A stretch of 64,000 nucleotides of DNA from Hoeflea marina (GTDB taxonomy: Bacteria; Pseudomonadota; Alphaproteobacteria; Rhizobiales; Rhizobiaceae). The translations under genes were made by a program, and so were the position numbers. Below, piece after piece: positions 54,677 to 62,306 of this stretch; positions within the stretch are counted from its first letter, which is position 1, and each line of letters opens with the position of its first letter. The DNA lies in the NCBI RefSeq assembly GCF_003182275.1, contig NZ_QGTR01000001.1, positions 186,001 through 250,000 of the forward strand. Direction: 5' to 3'. The notes below the pieces were generated by a model. That model was given only the letters and a program-made list of their open reading frames with translations, searched no databases and was not told where the DNA came from.

Positions 54677-57600
54677 ATGAAACATAACCGCTTTGCCCAG
54701 CTTCTTGCGTGCCTGTCCGCCTCCGTATGCTTGCCGGTTGCTGGCACGGCGGGAGAATACTCCATCAACAGCGCGCAGACCTTCGAGATCGTCGCCGTTG
54801 TGCCGACCGCGACCGGAAATATCGTGTATGCCAACGCGTCTTCCGGTCTCGCCATGACCGACAGCGATGCCGGTTGGCCGGCCTCGTTCTCCGCTACCTC
54901 CACCAGCAGTGTCGACGCAAGCAACCTCGTGGGTGGAGTGGCCTATTCGATCTCGTCCGGCTTCGGCGTCGCGGCGGCCAACGGCGCATGGGGCCTGGCC
55001 TTCGCCGCGGCCTACGGCCACAGCGCCGCCGGATTCATCGCCGACGGGGTTGTTTCCAGTGTCAGTCTGGATTCAGGCAATGCCGCCGCCAGCGTGGTGA
55101 GCGGCGATCCGGTCGTGGCCGCGGCCGAATATGCCGCATCCGGTCAGATTGACCATACGGTCAACGCGGTGCCGGCGGTGTCGCTTTCGACCGAGCAGTT
55201 CTTCAAGGCGGCCCTGTCGGTGCCGGCCGGCGTCGGCCCGACCATCAGCGGTTTCGAACTGGTGCCCGGTACGCCCGCCGGCGTCTATCGCCTGCGTCCG
55301 CCGATCTCCCCCTTCGCCGCCGCCGCGGACGCCGATACGCCCGCCATCATAGCCGAGATCTTCGACACCGGTTCGTTCAGCGTCGATCTCGCATCCGGCT
55401 CGGTGCCGGTGGCCGCCTCCAGCGCCTTCGAAGGACGAGCCGCGCTGGAACTTGTGGCGCTTTCAACGGGCGGCGGAGTCGTCTCCGACATCGGTCTTGG
55501 CGGCCCCGCCCTGTCGATATCCACGACGGCCGACAATGCCGGCGGCCTCATCAGCCTGGTCTCGGCCCTGACCGCTGCCAGCAGCAGGATATCCATCGGC
55601 ACCGATGGCGCATCGCTGACCACCGGCGGCAATGGGTCCCATGCCATTGTTGCCGGCCTGGTGAGCCAGCAGCAGGCAGCAGAGCTGGCCATTGTGTTGG
55701 CAGGCGATGCCGTCGATGTCGTCACTTCGGGCGACGGCAGCTGGGGCGTGGTGGGTTTTTCCCTCAGTGGCCAGGACACGGCTTCGGCCATCGTGGACAT
55801 CTCCGGTTCCGATGCATCCATCGCCACCTCCGGCGAAGGGTCCGGCGGGGTGACGATCAGTGCCGATGGCAACCAGGGCGCCGTTGCGCAGCTGGTGCTG
55901 TCGGGTGCCGGCGCGTCGATCGCTACCGGCAATACCGGTTCGCCTGGCGCCAGCGTGGTGGCGACGAGCCCGCTTGACGGGCGGGCGGCGGTCTCGCTTG
56001 CCGGCAGCGGTGCCTCGCTCGCCACGACGGGCGACCAGTCGACGGCGCTGCTGCTGTCGGCCAATGGCGCCACTGCCGGGGCGACGCTGCAGCTGTCGGG
56101 CGCCGGAAGCCTGGTCTCGACCCTTGGTGCGCAATCGGATGCCGTCCACGCGATCGCCCACGGCACCGAGATTGCGGAGGTCAATGTCGAACTCGGGGGG
56201 ACGGGCAGCGGAATGTCCGCCGGGGGAGACAATTCCAGCGCCCTGGTTGCCGCCGCCTTTGCCGACCAGGCCACTGTCGGCCTGGCTTTGTCCGGGCAGG
56301 GCGCGGCGATCTCCGCTTCCGGACTGCAATCCGCCGGGTTCATCGGCAGCGCCAACGGCGCCAGTCGGGCGGTGGCCAGCGCGACCTTGAGTGGTCGCAT
56401 GGCGAGCATCCGGACGTCGCAGGACAATTCCGTCGGCGTCGCCCTGACCGCGATTGCCGCCGAGGTCGATGGCCTGGCGCAGGTGCAACTCGAACTCACC
56501 GGTGCCGGCAGTTTGATCGAGACGCTGGGGGACAATTCCACTGCCGCCACTCTGGCCGGCTCCCAGGCGCGACTGGTCGTCGGCGGCGAAACCGGCCTGT
56601 TCACATCCGGAGCCGCTTCGCACGGCGCCCTGATCCTTGCGGAGGCCAGCCTTGTCGACATCGGCAGCAGGGGGACCGTTGCGACCGGGGCGGCGGATGC
56701 GGTGGGCCTGTACTTTCTCAATCCGCTGGGCGCCAACACGGTGGTCAACGCTGGCGCCGTCGTGGCCGGCGGCGGCGGCATCTTCTCAGCCGGCGGACTT
56801 GATCTTCGCAACGCCGGAGTGGTGAGTTCAGCAAATGCTGCTGCGGTCGAACTTGCCGCGGGTCGGGTCTGGAACGCGGGGCTCATCTCGGGTGAGGCGG
56901 GAATTGTTCGAGGCGGCGGCAGCGGCCCGGTCGGCATCGAGAACCACGGGCGCATTCTTGCCAATGCCGGCCCGGGCAATGTCGCCATCGAACTGCTCGG
57001 CGGTTTCGAAGACGAACTGGCGGTTGCTGCAAACGGGATCATAGTCGGCACCATCGAGCTCGGCGCGGGCGATGATCGCTTCGTCGCCCTGCCTGGGACG
57101 AACCTGGATTTCCTGTTCGAAACGGCTCCGCCGGAGAGCGTGGAAGCCATGACCGGCGTGCAGGTCGTGCGGCCGGACCCCAACAATGTTGTCATCGTCG
57201 ATCCCGGCTATCTGACCGGGGCAGCTTCGCAGTCCGGTCTTCTCGCTGCCCGGCTGGCGTCAGGCGGCACTGGCGGGGACAGCGGCGAACCGGCGCAGGG
57301 CGATTGCGGCGAGGCCGTGCTGTCGGGGAGGGCGAGCGGCTCCTACGGCGATTTTGACGGTGATGGCGACCGCGCTCCCGCGCTCACCCGTTCCTACGGC
57401 CTCATCACCGAATTTGCGCCCGACAGCTGTGCCGGTGGGGCGGCGAGCTTCTTCATCGGTGTAGAGCAGGTGCGGATCGAAGGCGGCGGGTCGCGGTCGC
57501 TGACCTCATCGGTCTTTGCCGGCGCGCGCTATGCAGGCGAAACTGACACCGGAATGGAATATGAGTTTCTTGGCGGCATCGGCTATCTCTCGGGTGACAG

Positions 57601-58138
57601 CGACCGCCATGTGCTCAACAACCGCGTCGTATCCGGCGTCGAGGCGGCCGAGGCGGACTATTCCGGGTGGATGACTTTTGCCGGCTTGAGGCTGACCGGG
57701 CCGGTGATGATCGCGGAAACGGAGATCAGCCCGTTCCTGCAGGCGCATGCCGCCTATGGCGGCGCCTTCGATGCGCAGGAACAGGGTGTGCAGACGCCGG
57801 CTCTGTTCGAGGTCGGCGGCAGTTACGCCTATGACGTCAGTGCCGGCCTGTCGGTGGCACTGCAGCCGGAAGCATTCGATGCCGGCAGCCTGCTGGTCTC
57901 GTTTTCCGGCGCGCTCGTGATCGCGGGACATGACGCGAGCGCGTTGGTCGGAATGGATGGAAGTAAATCCGTTCTATACAGTCGAAATAGCTTCGGATCG
58001 GGAATTTCCCTGGGCAGCGGTCTGGATGTGACCTTCGATTCGATGCCGGCGAGGCTCCAACTCGAGGGGGTCGCGACCGCGTGGAGCGGGGGCGATTTCA
58101 GCCTCGAAATCAGTTCAAATTTTAAATACTTATTCTAA
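54677..58138 (+). CDS. Autotransporter-type surface protein with repeat-rich passenger
   Basis: From the ATG at 54677 the product is 1153 residues. A signal peptide (RFAQLLACLSASVCLPVAG, cleaved near TAG) is followed by a passenger built of loosely repeated 40-50-residue units with LSGxGAxIxTSGDNSxG patterns, suggesting a beta-helix. A linker with EGNHGR-type turns and the only two mature-part cysteines follows. The last ~270 residues form the autotransporter barrel, ending SLEISSNFKYLF with terminal Phe. It should be displayed on the cell surface, probably for adhesion or biofilm formation; the ligand is unknown. The passenger contains a FDGDGD calcium-like loop. Confidence 0.82.
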   Translation: MKHNRFAQLLACLSASVCLPVAGTAGEYSINSAQTFEIVAVVPTATGNIVYANASSGLAMTDSDAGWPASFSATSTSSVDASNLVGGVAYSISSGFGVAAANGAWGLAFAAAYGHSAAGFIADGVVSSVSLDSGNAAASVVSGDPVVAAAEYAASGQIDHTVNAVPAVSLSTEQFFKAALSVPAGVGPTISGFELVPGTPAGVYRLRPPISPFAAAADADTPAIIAEIFDTGSFSVDLASGSVPVAASSAFEGRAALELVALSTGGGVVSDIGLGGPALSISTTADNAGGLISLVSALTAASSRISIGTDGASLTTGGNGSHAIVAGLVSQQQAAELAIVLAGDAVDVVTSGDGSWGVVGFSLSGQDTASAIVDISGSDASIATSGEGSGGVTISADGNQGAVAQLVLSGAGASIATGNTGSPGASVVATSPLDGRAAVSLAGSGASLATTGDQSTALLLSANGATAGATLQLSGAGSLVSTLGAQSDAVHAIAHGTEIAEVNVELGGTGSGMSAGGDNSSALVAAAFADQATVGLALSGQGAAISASGLQSAGFIGSANGASRAVASATLSGRMASIRTSQDNSVGVALTAIAAEVDGLAQVQLELTGAGSLIETLGDNSTAATLAGSQARLVVGGETGLFTSGAASHGALILAEASLVDIGSRGTVATGAADAVGLYFLNPLGANTVVNAGAVVAGGGGIFSAGGLDLRNAGVVSSANAAAVELAAGRVWNAGLISGEAGIVRGGGSGPVGIENHGRILANAGPGNVAIELLGGFEDELAVAANGIIVGTIELGAGDDRFVALPGTNLDFLFETAPPESVEAMTGVQVVRPDPNNVVIVDPGYLTGAASQSGLLAARLASGGTGGDSGEPAQGDCGEAVLSGRASGSYGDFDGDGDRAPALTRSYGLITEFAPDSCAGGAASFFIGVEQVRIEGGGSRSLTSSVFAGARYAGETDTGMEYEFLGGIGYLSGDSDRHVLNNRVVSGVEAAEADYSGWMTFAGLRLTGPVMIAETEISPFLQAHAAYGGAFDAQEQGVQTPALFEVGGSYAYDVSAGLSVALQPEAFDAGSLLVSFSGALVIAGHDASALVGMDGSKSVLYSRNSFGSGISLGSGLDVTFDSMPARLQLEGVATAWSGGDFSLEISSNFKYLF

Positions 58139-58178
58139 ATCGTTGAATATCAATAGTTAATAAACTGTTAACTCTTGC

Positions 58179-58207
58179 TTGACAGGTATTGACAAGTAGA
58201 GAATAAT
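58179..58207 (+). promoter_or_regulatory. Near-consensus sigma-70 promoter
   Basis: TTGACA (58179-58184), 17-bp spacer, AATAAT (58202-58207), in an AT-rich stretch after the autotransporter stop. It lies about 30 bp before the ATG at 58238 and looks unusually strong for this genome. A second TTGACA overlaps at 58189. Confidence 0.65.
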
Positions 58208-58237
58208 TATTTCGTGTTCAGCGTAAGGAGTTGCATC

Positions 58238-58636
58238 ATGTTCAAGAAGCTTGCATTTGCCATTGGCCTGCTGGTGGTCATCCCTGCAGCACAGGCGGCG
58301 GCCGCATCCAAGACGTATCATCACCCCACAATAACAATGAAGGCAGGAAACCGGGCGGGACTTCAGAATGTCTTCGCCTGGGATGCGAAGTGCCGATCTG
58401 TACAGGTCTCGGTGCAGGCCTCGAAGCCGAAGATGGGGCAGGTCTATCTCTACAAGTCAAGTTTCAAGATTCCGGCGAGTCAAAGCCGGGAATGCGCAGG
58501 ACGTACTGTCCGCGGCTACAAGGTTGTCTTCAAGGCTGACAAGAAAGCCAAGGGATCAACCTTGGTGAAGTACCAGATTCAGTCGAAGAACGTGGATGGG
58601 ACCTTCAAGTTCCGCCGGACTTTGCGCATCAAATAA
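58238..58636 (+). CDS. Small basic exported protein
   Basis: 132 residues, start supported by taaggag. A signal peptide (FKKLAFAIGLLVVIPAAQAA) is followed by a Lys-rich domain with two cysteines (WDAKCRSVQVSV and SRECAGRTVRGYKVVFK) and repeated basic/aromatic beta-strand patterns. No family recognised. It sits behind a near-consensus promoter between the autotransporter and Gly-rich genes, so an abundant envelope or secreted role is likely, by inference. Confidence 0.7.
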   Translation: MFKKLAFAIGLLVVIPAAQAAAASKTYHHPTITMKAGNRAGLQNVFAWDAKCRSVQVSVQASKPKMGQVYLYKSSFKIPASQSRECAGRTVRGYKVVFKADKKAKGSTLVKYQIQSKNVDGTFKFRRTLRIK

Positions 58637-58664
58637 GAAAATGACTGTCTGGGAGTGAACTCCG

Positions 58665-58766
58665 CGGCAGCCGGCTGGCTGCCGGGACAGGACAACTGTG
58701 ACCGCAATTGAAGAGCTTACAGCGCACGGCAATACGGGTTGCCGTGACGGGGACCTGTGTGCGCTG
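58665..58766 (+). promoter_or_regulatory. Leader with three hairpins, two mutually exclusive
   Basis: Hairpin 1 has arms CGGCAGCC (58665-58672) and GGCTGCCG (58677-58684). Hairpin 2 pairs CACGGCAA (58725-58732) with TTGCCGTG (58739-58746). Hairpin 3 pairs CAGCGCAC (58720-58727) with GTGCGCTG (58759-58766) and shares bases with hairpin 2, so only one can form fully. This lies just ahead of the Gly-rich protein gene. Confidence 0.5.
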
Positions 58767-58831
58767 CAAGAAGGCAAGTCGTAATGCGAGTAAACAGCGA
58801 ACAGGTGTTCGCATCATAAAGGAGAGTTCAA

Positions 58832-59380
58832 ATGCGTATCAAGACTGTTGCAATGACATTCGGTGTGTTGCTTGCCGGAGCCAGCATGGCCGGTGCCGCG
58901 ACACTGTCCATCGGCGGTGGCATCGGCGGGGGCCTGGCTTTTGTCGCGGCCGGAGCCGGGACCGCGGTGGCTGACTCCACCAATCTCGCCACCGGAACTG
59001 CCGCAGCCTCGACCGTCGGTGTTCCGTCCTCGGCTGCCACGGCGACGTCCAGCAACACTTCCAATGCCGGCACGGCCGGTACCGCAGTTGCAGTCGGCGT
59101 GGGCGGCTCGCTCGGTGCCGGCCTCGGCATCGCCAACGGTGTCGGTTCGGTCGCAGGCGCCGGCGGCATCTCCGGTGCCGGGAGCGCTTCGGTGGGCAAC
59201 GCGGCAGGCGCTGCGACCGGTACCTCCGGCGGCGTCGGCGGCGCGGCCAATTCCGGCGCCGGCGGCACCTCGGTCGGTGGCGGCTACGGCGGCGGCACGG
59301 CTTCGGCCGCAGCCGGCCCCGGCGGTGCTGCCGGTTCGGCCGCCGGCGGTGTCGGTGGCGGTGTCGGTGCAACGAACTGA
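58832..59380 (+). CDS. Gly/Ala-rich exported protein
   Basis: 182 residues, start supported by aaaggagag. After a signal peptide (TVAMTFGVLLAGASMAGA) nearly the whole mature part is Gly, Ala, Ser, Thr and Val, with short GGVGGAANSGAGGTSVGGGY-like stretches and no Cys. Such composition suits a structural, fibre-like or matrix protein. A strong 10-bp hairpin follows the gene. No named family can be assigned. Confidence 0.7.
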   Translation: MRIKTVAMTFGVLLAGASMAGAATLSIGGGIGGGLAFVAAGAGTAVADSTNLATGTAAASTVGVPSSAATATSSNTSNAGTAGTAVAVGVGGSLGAGLGIANGVGSVAGAGGISGAGSASVGNAAGAATGTSGGVGGAANSGAGGTSVGGGYGGGTASAAAGPGGAAGSAAGGVGGGVGATN

Positions 59381-59396
59381 TTGCACCGCTTGCTAT

Positions 59397-59420
59397 CCGG
59401 TCGCCGCTTGCGGCGACCGG
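59397..59420 (+). terminator. Strong hairpin after the Gly-rich gene
   Basis: CCGGTCGCCG (59397-59406), loop CTTG, CGGCGACCGG (59411-59420); perfect, 17 bp past the stop. There is no T-run, so it may protect the 3' end or partly terminate. Confidence 0.5.
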
Positions 59421-59480
59421 AATCCCCGCAGTTCTTAACAAGGCCGAACCTGTTGGTTATGCGTGCTTATGGAGTTTGAC

Positions 59481-60353
59481 ATGACTGTTCCCTTCTCGCC
59501 CCGTATCGACAAGAAATCAGGCAGGGGTGCCCGGACGGTGCCCCTCATGGCCGTCGCCCTCTCGGCACTGCTGTTTGCGCCAAATGCCGGTGTGCTGGAT
59601 CCGCAGCAGGCCGGAGCCGCATCCTGCGGCAAGGCCTGCGCGCTGAAGAAGGCGGAGACCAAGGCGCGCGCTGCGCGCATTCACACAGAAAGCTCGGTCA
59701 ACGGCGGAATGGTCTTCGCGCCCGTGGCCGGTGGCACCGTCTTCGTCAAGGCTCAGGCCAAGGCACCGGCCGCCCGTGTCGGGACGGCGCCGCCCAGGGT
59801 CGCCGCGTCGGTCGGCGCCAAATCCAGGACAGCCGCTTCGACAGGCGGGCCGGTCATCGTCCGGCGGGCCGGATGCACGACCCTCGGCGCCAGCATGCGC
59901 ATGAGCGCATATGACGAGTGCAGCGCCTATGCCGCGACCACCGCCTCCCGGACACCGTCGGGACCCGGCAATCCGAACAATCCGGGCAACCCGACGCCGC
60001 AGGGGATTCCCGGCAGCCATGTCAGCCTGTCCGGCTCCGTCGCGCTCAGCGGCACGATTTCGGCGGGTGGCCATACCGTCAGCGTCAACCAGGGGGTGTC
60101 GGTCAATCAGGGCGTCGGCGTCGCCGCCACCACGGCACCCGGAACCTCGTCCGGCATCGGCTTCGGCAACGGCATGAGTTCGGCCAGTTCCGTGGGAACC
60201 GGTACCGCCGGCGGCTTCGGCCACGGCTTTGGCGACAGCCTTTCGGAGACCGCCAATTCCATGGCAGGCGCGGTTTCCAATGCCGCCAACGGCTCCATCG
60301 GCGGCGGGGTCGGCATCGGTGCCGGCATGGGCGCCAGCGGAAGCGTTGACTGA
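59481..60353 (+). CDS. Exported Gly-rich hypothetical protein
   Basis: 290 residues from the ATG at 59481 (GGAG seven bases upstream). The N-terminus has a basic region and a hydrophobic segment (TVPLMAVALSALLFAPNAGV), then a cysteine pair (CGKAC), a Pro/Asn-rich hinge (PGNPNNPGNPTPQGIPG) and a Gly/Ser C-terminal half. The C-terminal half contains a doubled VSVNQG. No family recognised. Its composition resembles the preceding Gly/Ala-rich protein, suggesting a joint envelope or matrix function. Confidence 0.65.
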   Translation: MTVPFSPRIDKKSGRGARTVPLMAVALSALLFAPNAGVLDPQQAGAASCGKACALKKAETKARAARIHTESSVNGGMVFAPVAGGTVFVKAQAKAPAARVGTAPPRVAASVGAKSRTAASTGGPVIVRRAGCTTLGASMRMSAYDECSAYAATTASRTPSGPGNPNNPGNPTPQGIPGSHVSLSGSVALSGTISAGGHTVSVNQGVSVNQGVGVAATTAPGTSSGIGFGNGMSSASSVGTGTAGGFGHGFGDSLSETANSMAGAVSNAANGSIGGGVGIGAGMGASGSVD

Positions 60354-60603
60354 CAGGAGATCACGGCAGCCGCAGGGCGGCGACCATGATCTTCCAGGTG
60401 TCGGCGCCGGCCCTCGGAACAGGGCTGCGCTCGGCGCTCGACGGACCTTGCCGCATCGGCCGGCGCCGCCCTGGCGCCGGCCTGCTCATTCGGGACGACG
60501 CGCCGAGAGCCGTCTCGATGACCGCCGGATGGCGGTTCTGCGCGCTGGACGCGCGAGGGCCTGATATGTCACCCTGCGGCCGTCCATTCATCGGGGGAGT
60601 TTC

Positions 60604-61455
60604 ATGCACCAGGCTTTGAAGACCGGCGGCGTCGCCGTTGTCACCGGCGGCGCGTCCGGCATCGGACTGGCGGCCGCCCGCCACCTGATCGGCCTTGGCT
60701 TGCGCGTCTGCATCGCCGATCTTGCGGGAGACGGCATCGAGGCCGCCCGGAAGGTGCTGATCGATGATGGCGCCGCGGCCGGCGAAGTGATGGCGGTTGT
60801 TGCCGATGTCGGTGAGCGCGCCCAGTTGCGGGCGCTTGCCGATCAGGTGGCGGAGCGTTTCGGACCGGTCAACGTGCTGATGAACAATGCCGGCATGCAA
60901 CCGGGCAGCTCGATCTTCGACGAGGAGGGGACCTGGGACCGGATTCTCGACGTGAATATGGGCGGCGTCATCCGCTCCAGCCAGATCTTCGCGCCGCTGA
61001 TGACTGCCGGCGGCCAGCCCGGCCTGATCGTCAACACCGGCTCCAAGCAGGGCATCACCACGCCGCCGGGCGATCCGGCCTACAATGTCTCCAAGGCTGG
61101 CGTCAGGGTCTTCACCGAGGCGCTGCAACATGCGCTTCGCAATCTCCCCGGTTGCCGGGTAGAGGCCCGGCTGTTCATCCCCGGATTCGTCTTCACGCCG
61201 CTGACGGCGCGCGGACGCACGGAAAAGCCGGCGGGTGCCTGGACGCCGGAACAGACGGTGGAGTTCCTGTTCAGATCTCTGGAGACCGATGACTTCTACA
61301 TTCTCTGCCCGGACAACGAGGTCGACAGGGCCACGGACGCCAGACGGATCATCTGGGCTGCCGGCGACATCGCCGAAAACCGGCCGCCGCTGTCGCGCTG
61401 GCACCCCGATTATGCCGAGGCGTTCCGGCAATGGCTGCGCGAGGAACGGTCTTGA
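60604..61455 (+). CDS. Short-chain dehydrogenase/reductase
   Basis: 283 residues, start supported by gggggag. NAD(P) motif VTGGASGIGLAAA, NNAG (LMNNAGMQ) and the catalytic YNVSK of SDR enzymes are all present; the catalytic Ser lies in NTGSKQG. Substrate unknown; no neighbours point to a pathway. Confidence 0.92.
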   Translation: MHQALKTGGVAVVTGGASGIGLAAARHLIGLGLRVCIADLAGDGIEAARKVLIDDGAAAGEVMAVVADVGERAQLRALADQVAERFGPVNVLMNNAGMQPGSSIFDEEGTWDRILDVNMGGVIRSSQIFAPLMTAGGQPGLIVNTGSKQGITTPPGDPAYNVSKAGVRVFTEALQHALRNLPGCRVEARLFIPGFVFTPLTARGRTEKPAGAWTPEQTVEFLFRSLETDDFYILCPDNEVDRATDARRIIWAAGDIAENRPPLSRWHPDYAEAFRQWLREERS

Positions 61456-61793
61456 CCGGACGGCGCGCCGATGCCGACTGATGGGACGCCGGTCCTGCGC
61501 GTTGGTTCAGGCGAGGGCCATCGAGGAAACGCGAGGCGTTCCGTGTGCCGCCCGATGACGTCGGACGAAGGCCCGAATCGCCCGGGGCGGACCGGCGCCG
61601 GGCGGCGCGCCGCGGAACGGCCCGTCTGGTCGGACCAAGATTACCCTCGCAATATCGGGGGCGGATTCGGTGATTTCGGGTGGTCCGGTCATGTATTTCC
61701 ATGTGAAACAGTAAAAGCCTGGCATTGCGCGAACAGCAAGTTTAAGGCACTTTAAATGACGGCAAACACCAAGACACGCTGATGGAGGATTGC
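61456..61793. other. Spacer before the XRE regulator
   Basis: About 340 bp without a gene. Near its right end TTTAA (61741-61745), 6-nt spacer, TTAAA (61752-61756) is a small dyad about 40 bp upstream of the regulator start, possibly its own operator. Confidence 0.4.
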
Positions 61794-62252
61794 ATGAAGA
61801 GCTCTGGCCCGGACCCTATCGACGTGGCAGTGGGCGGGCGTGTCAAGCTCCAGCGGCGGCTGAGGAAGGTCAGCCAGACCCAGCTTGCCGAACACCTTGG
61901 CGTGACATTCCAGCAGGTTCAGAAATACGAAAGAGGCACCAACCGGATCAGCGCCAGCCGGCTGATGATGATCTCGGACTATTTTGGTGTCACGCCGGCA
62001 TTCTTCTTCGAGGCGATTCCTGGCCAGGACGCAAGGGGACTTGAGCCGGAGCGGGATTCGGAAACCGACATGGTCACGCAGTTCATATCTTCCCCGGAGG
62101 GGATGGCGCTCAACCGCGCCTTCGTCAAGATCAAGAGCGCCCGCACGCGCCAGCAGATTGTGGCTCTGGCCAAAGCTGTGGCCGAGCCGGAAGTCAGGGA
62201 ATTCGCAATGGAGACGGCTGGAGACGCCGTCGGCACGCTGCACAGCTTGTAA
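61794..62252 (+). CDS. XRE-family helix-turn-helix regulator (PraR-like)
   Basis: 152 residues from the ATG at 61794, with ggagg five bases upstream. The Cro/C1 HTH covers about residues 12-66 (VSQTQLAEHLGVTFQQVQKY, then ERGTNRISASRLMMISDYFG). Residues 67-152 form a helical tail. The arrangement resembles rhizobial PraR, reported to control adhesin and biofilm genes. The nearby autotransporter and secreted proteins make such a role plausible here, by inference. Confidence 0.85.
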   Translation: MKSSGPDPIDVAVGGRVKLQRRLRKVSQTQLAEHLGVTFQQVQKYERGTNRISASRLMMISDYFGVTPAFFFEAIPGQDARGLEPERDSETDMVTQFISSPEGMALNRAFVKIKSARTRQQIVALAKAVAEPEVREFAMETAGDAVGTLHSL

Positions 62253-62306
62253 CAGGCCGGCAGCCAGCGATCCGCTGCGCTCGTCACTCGATCAGCCGGA
62301 GGTTGG

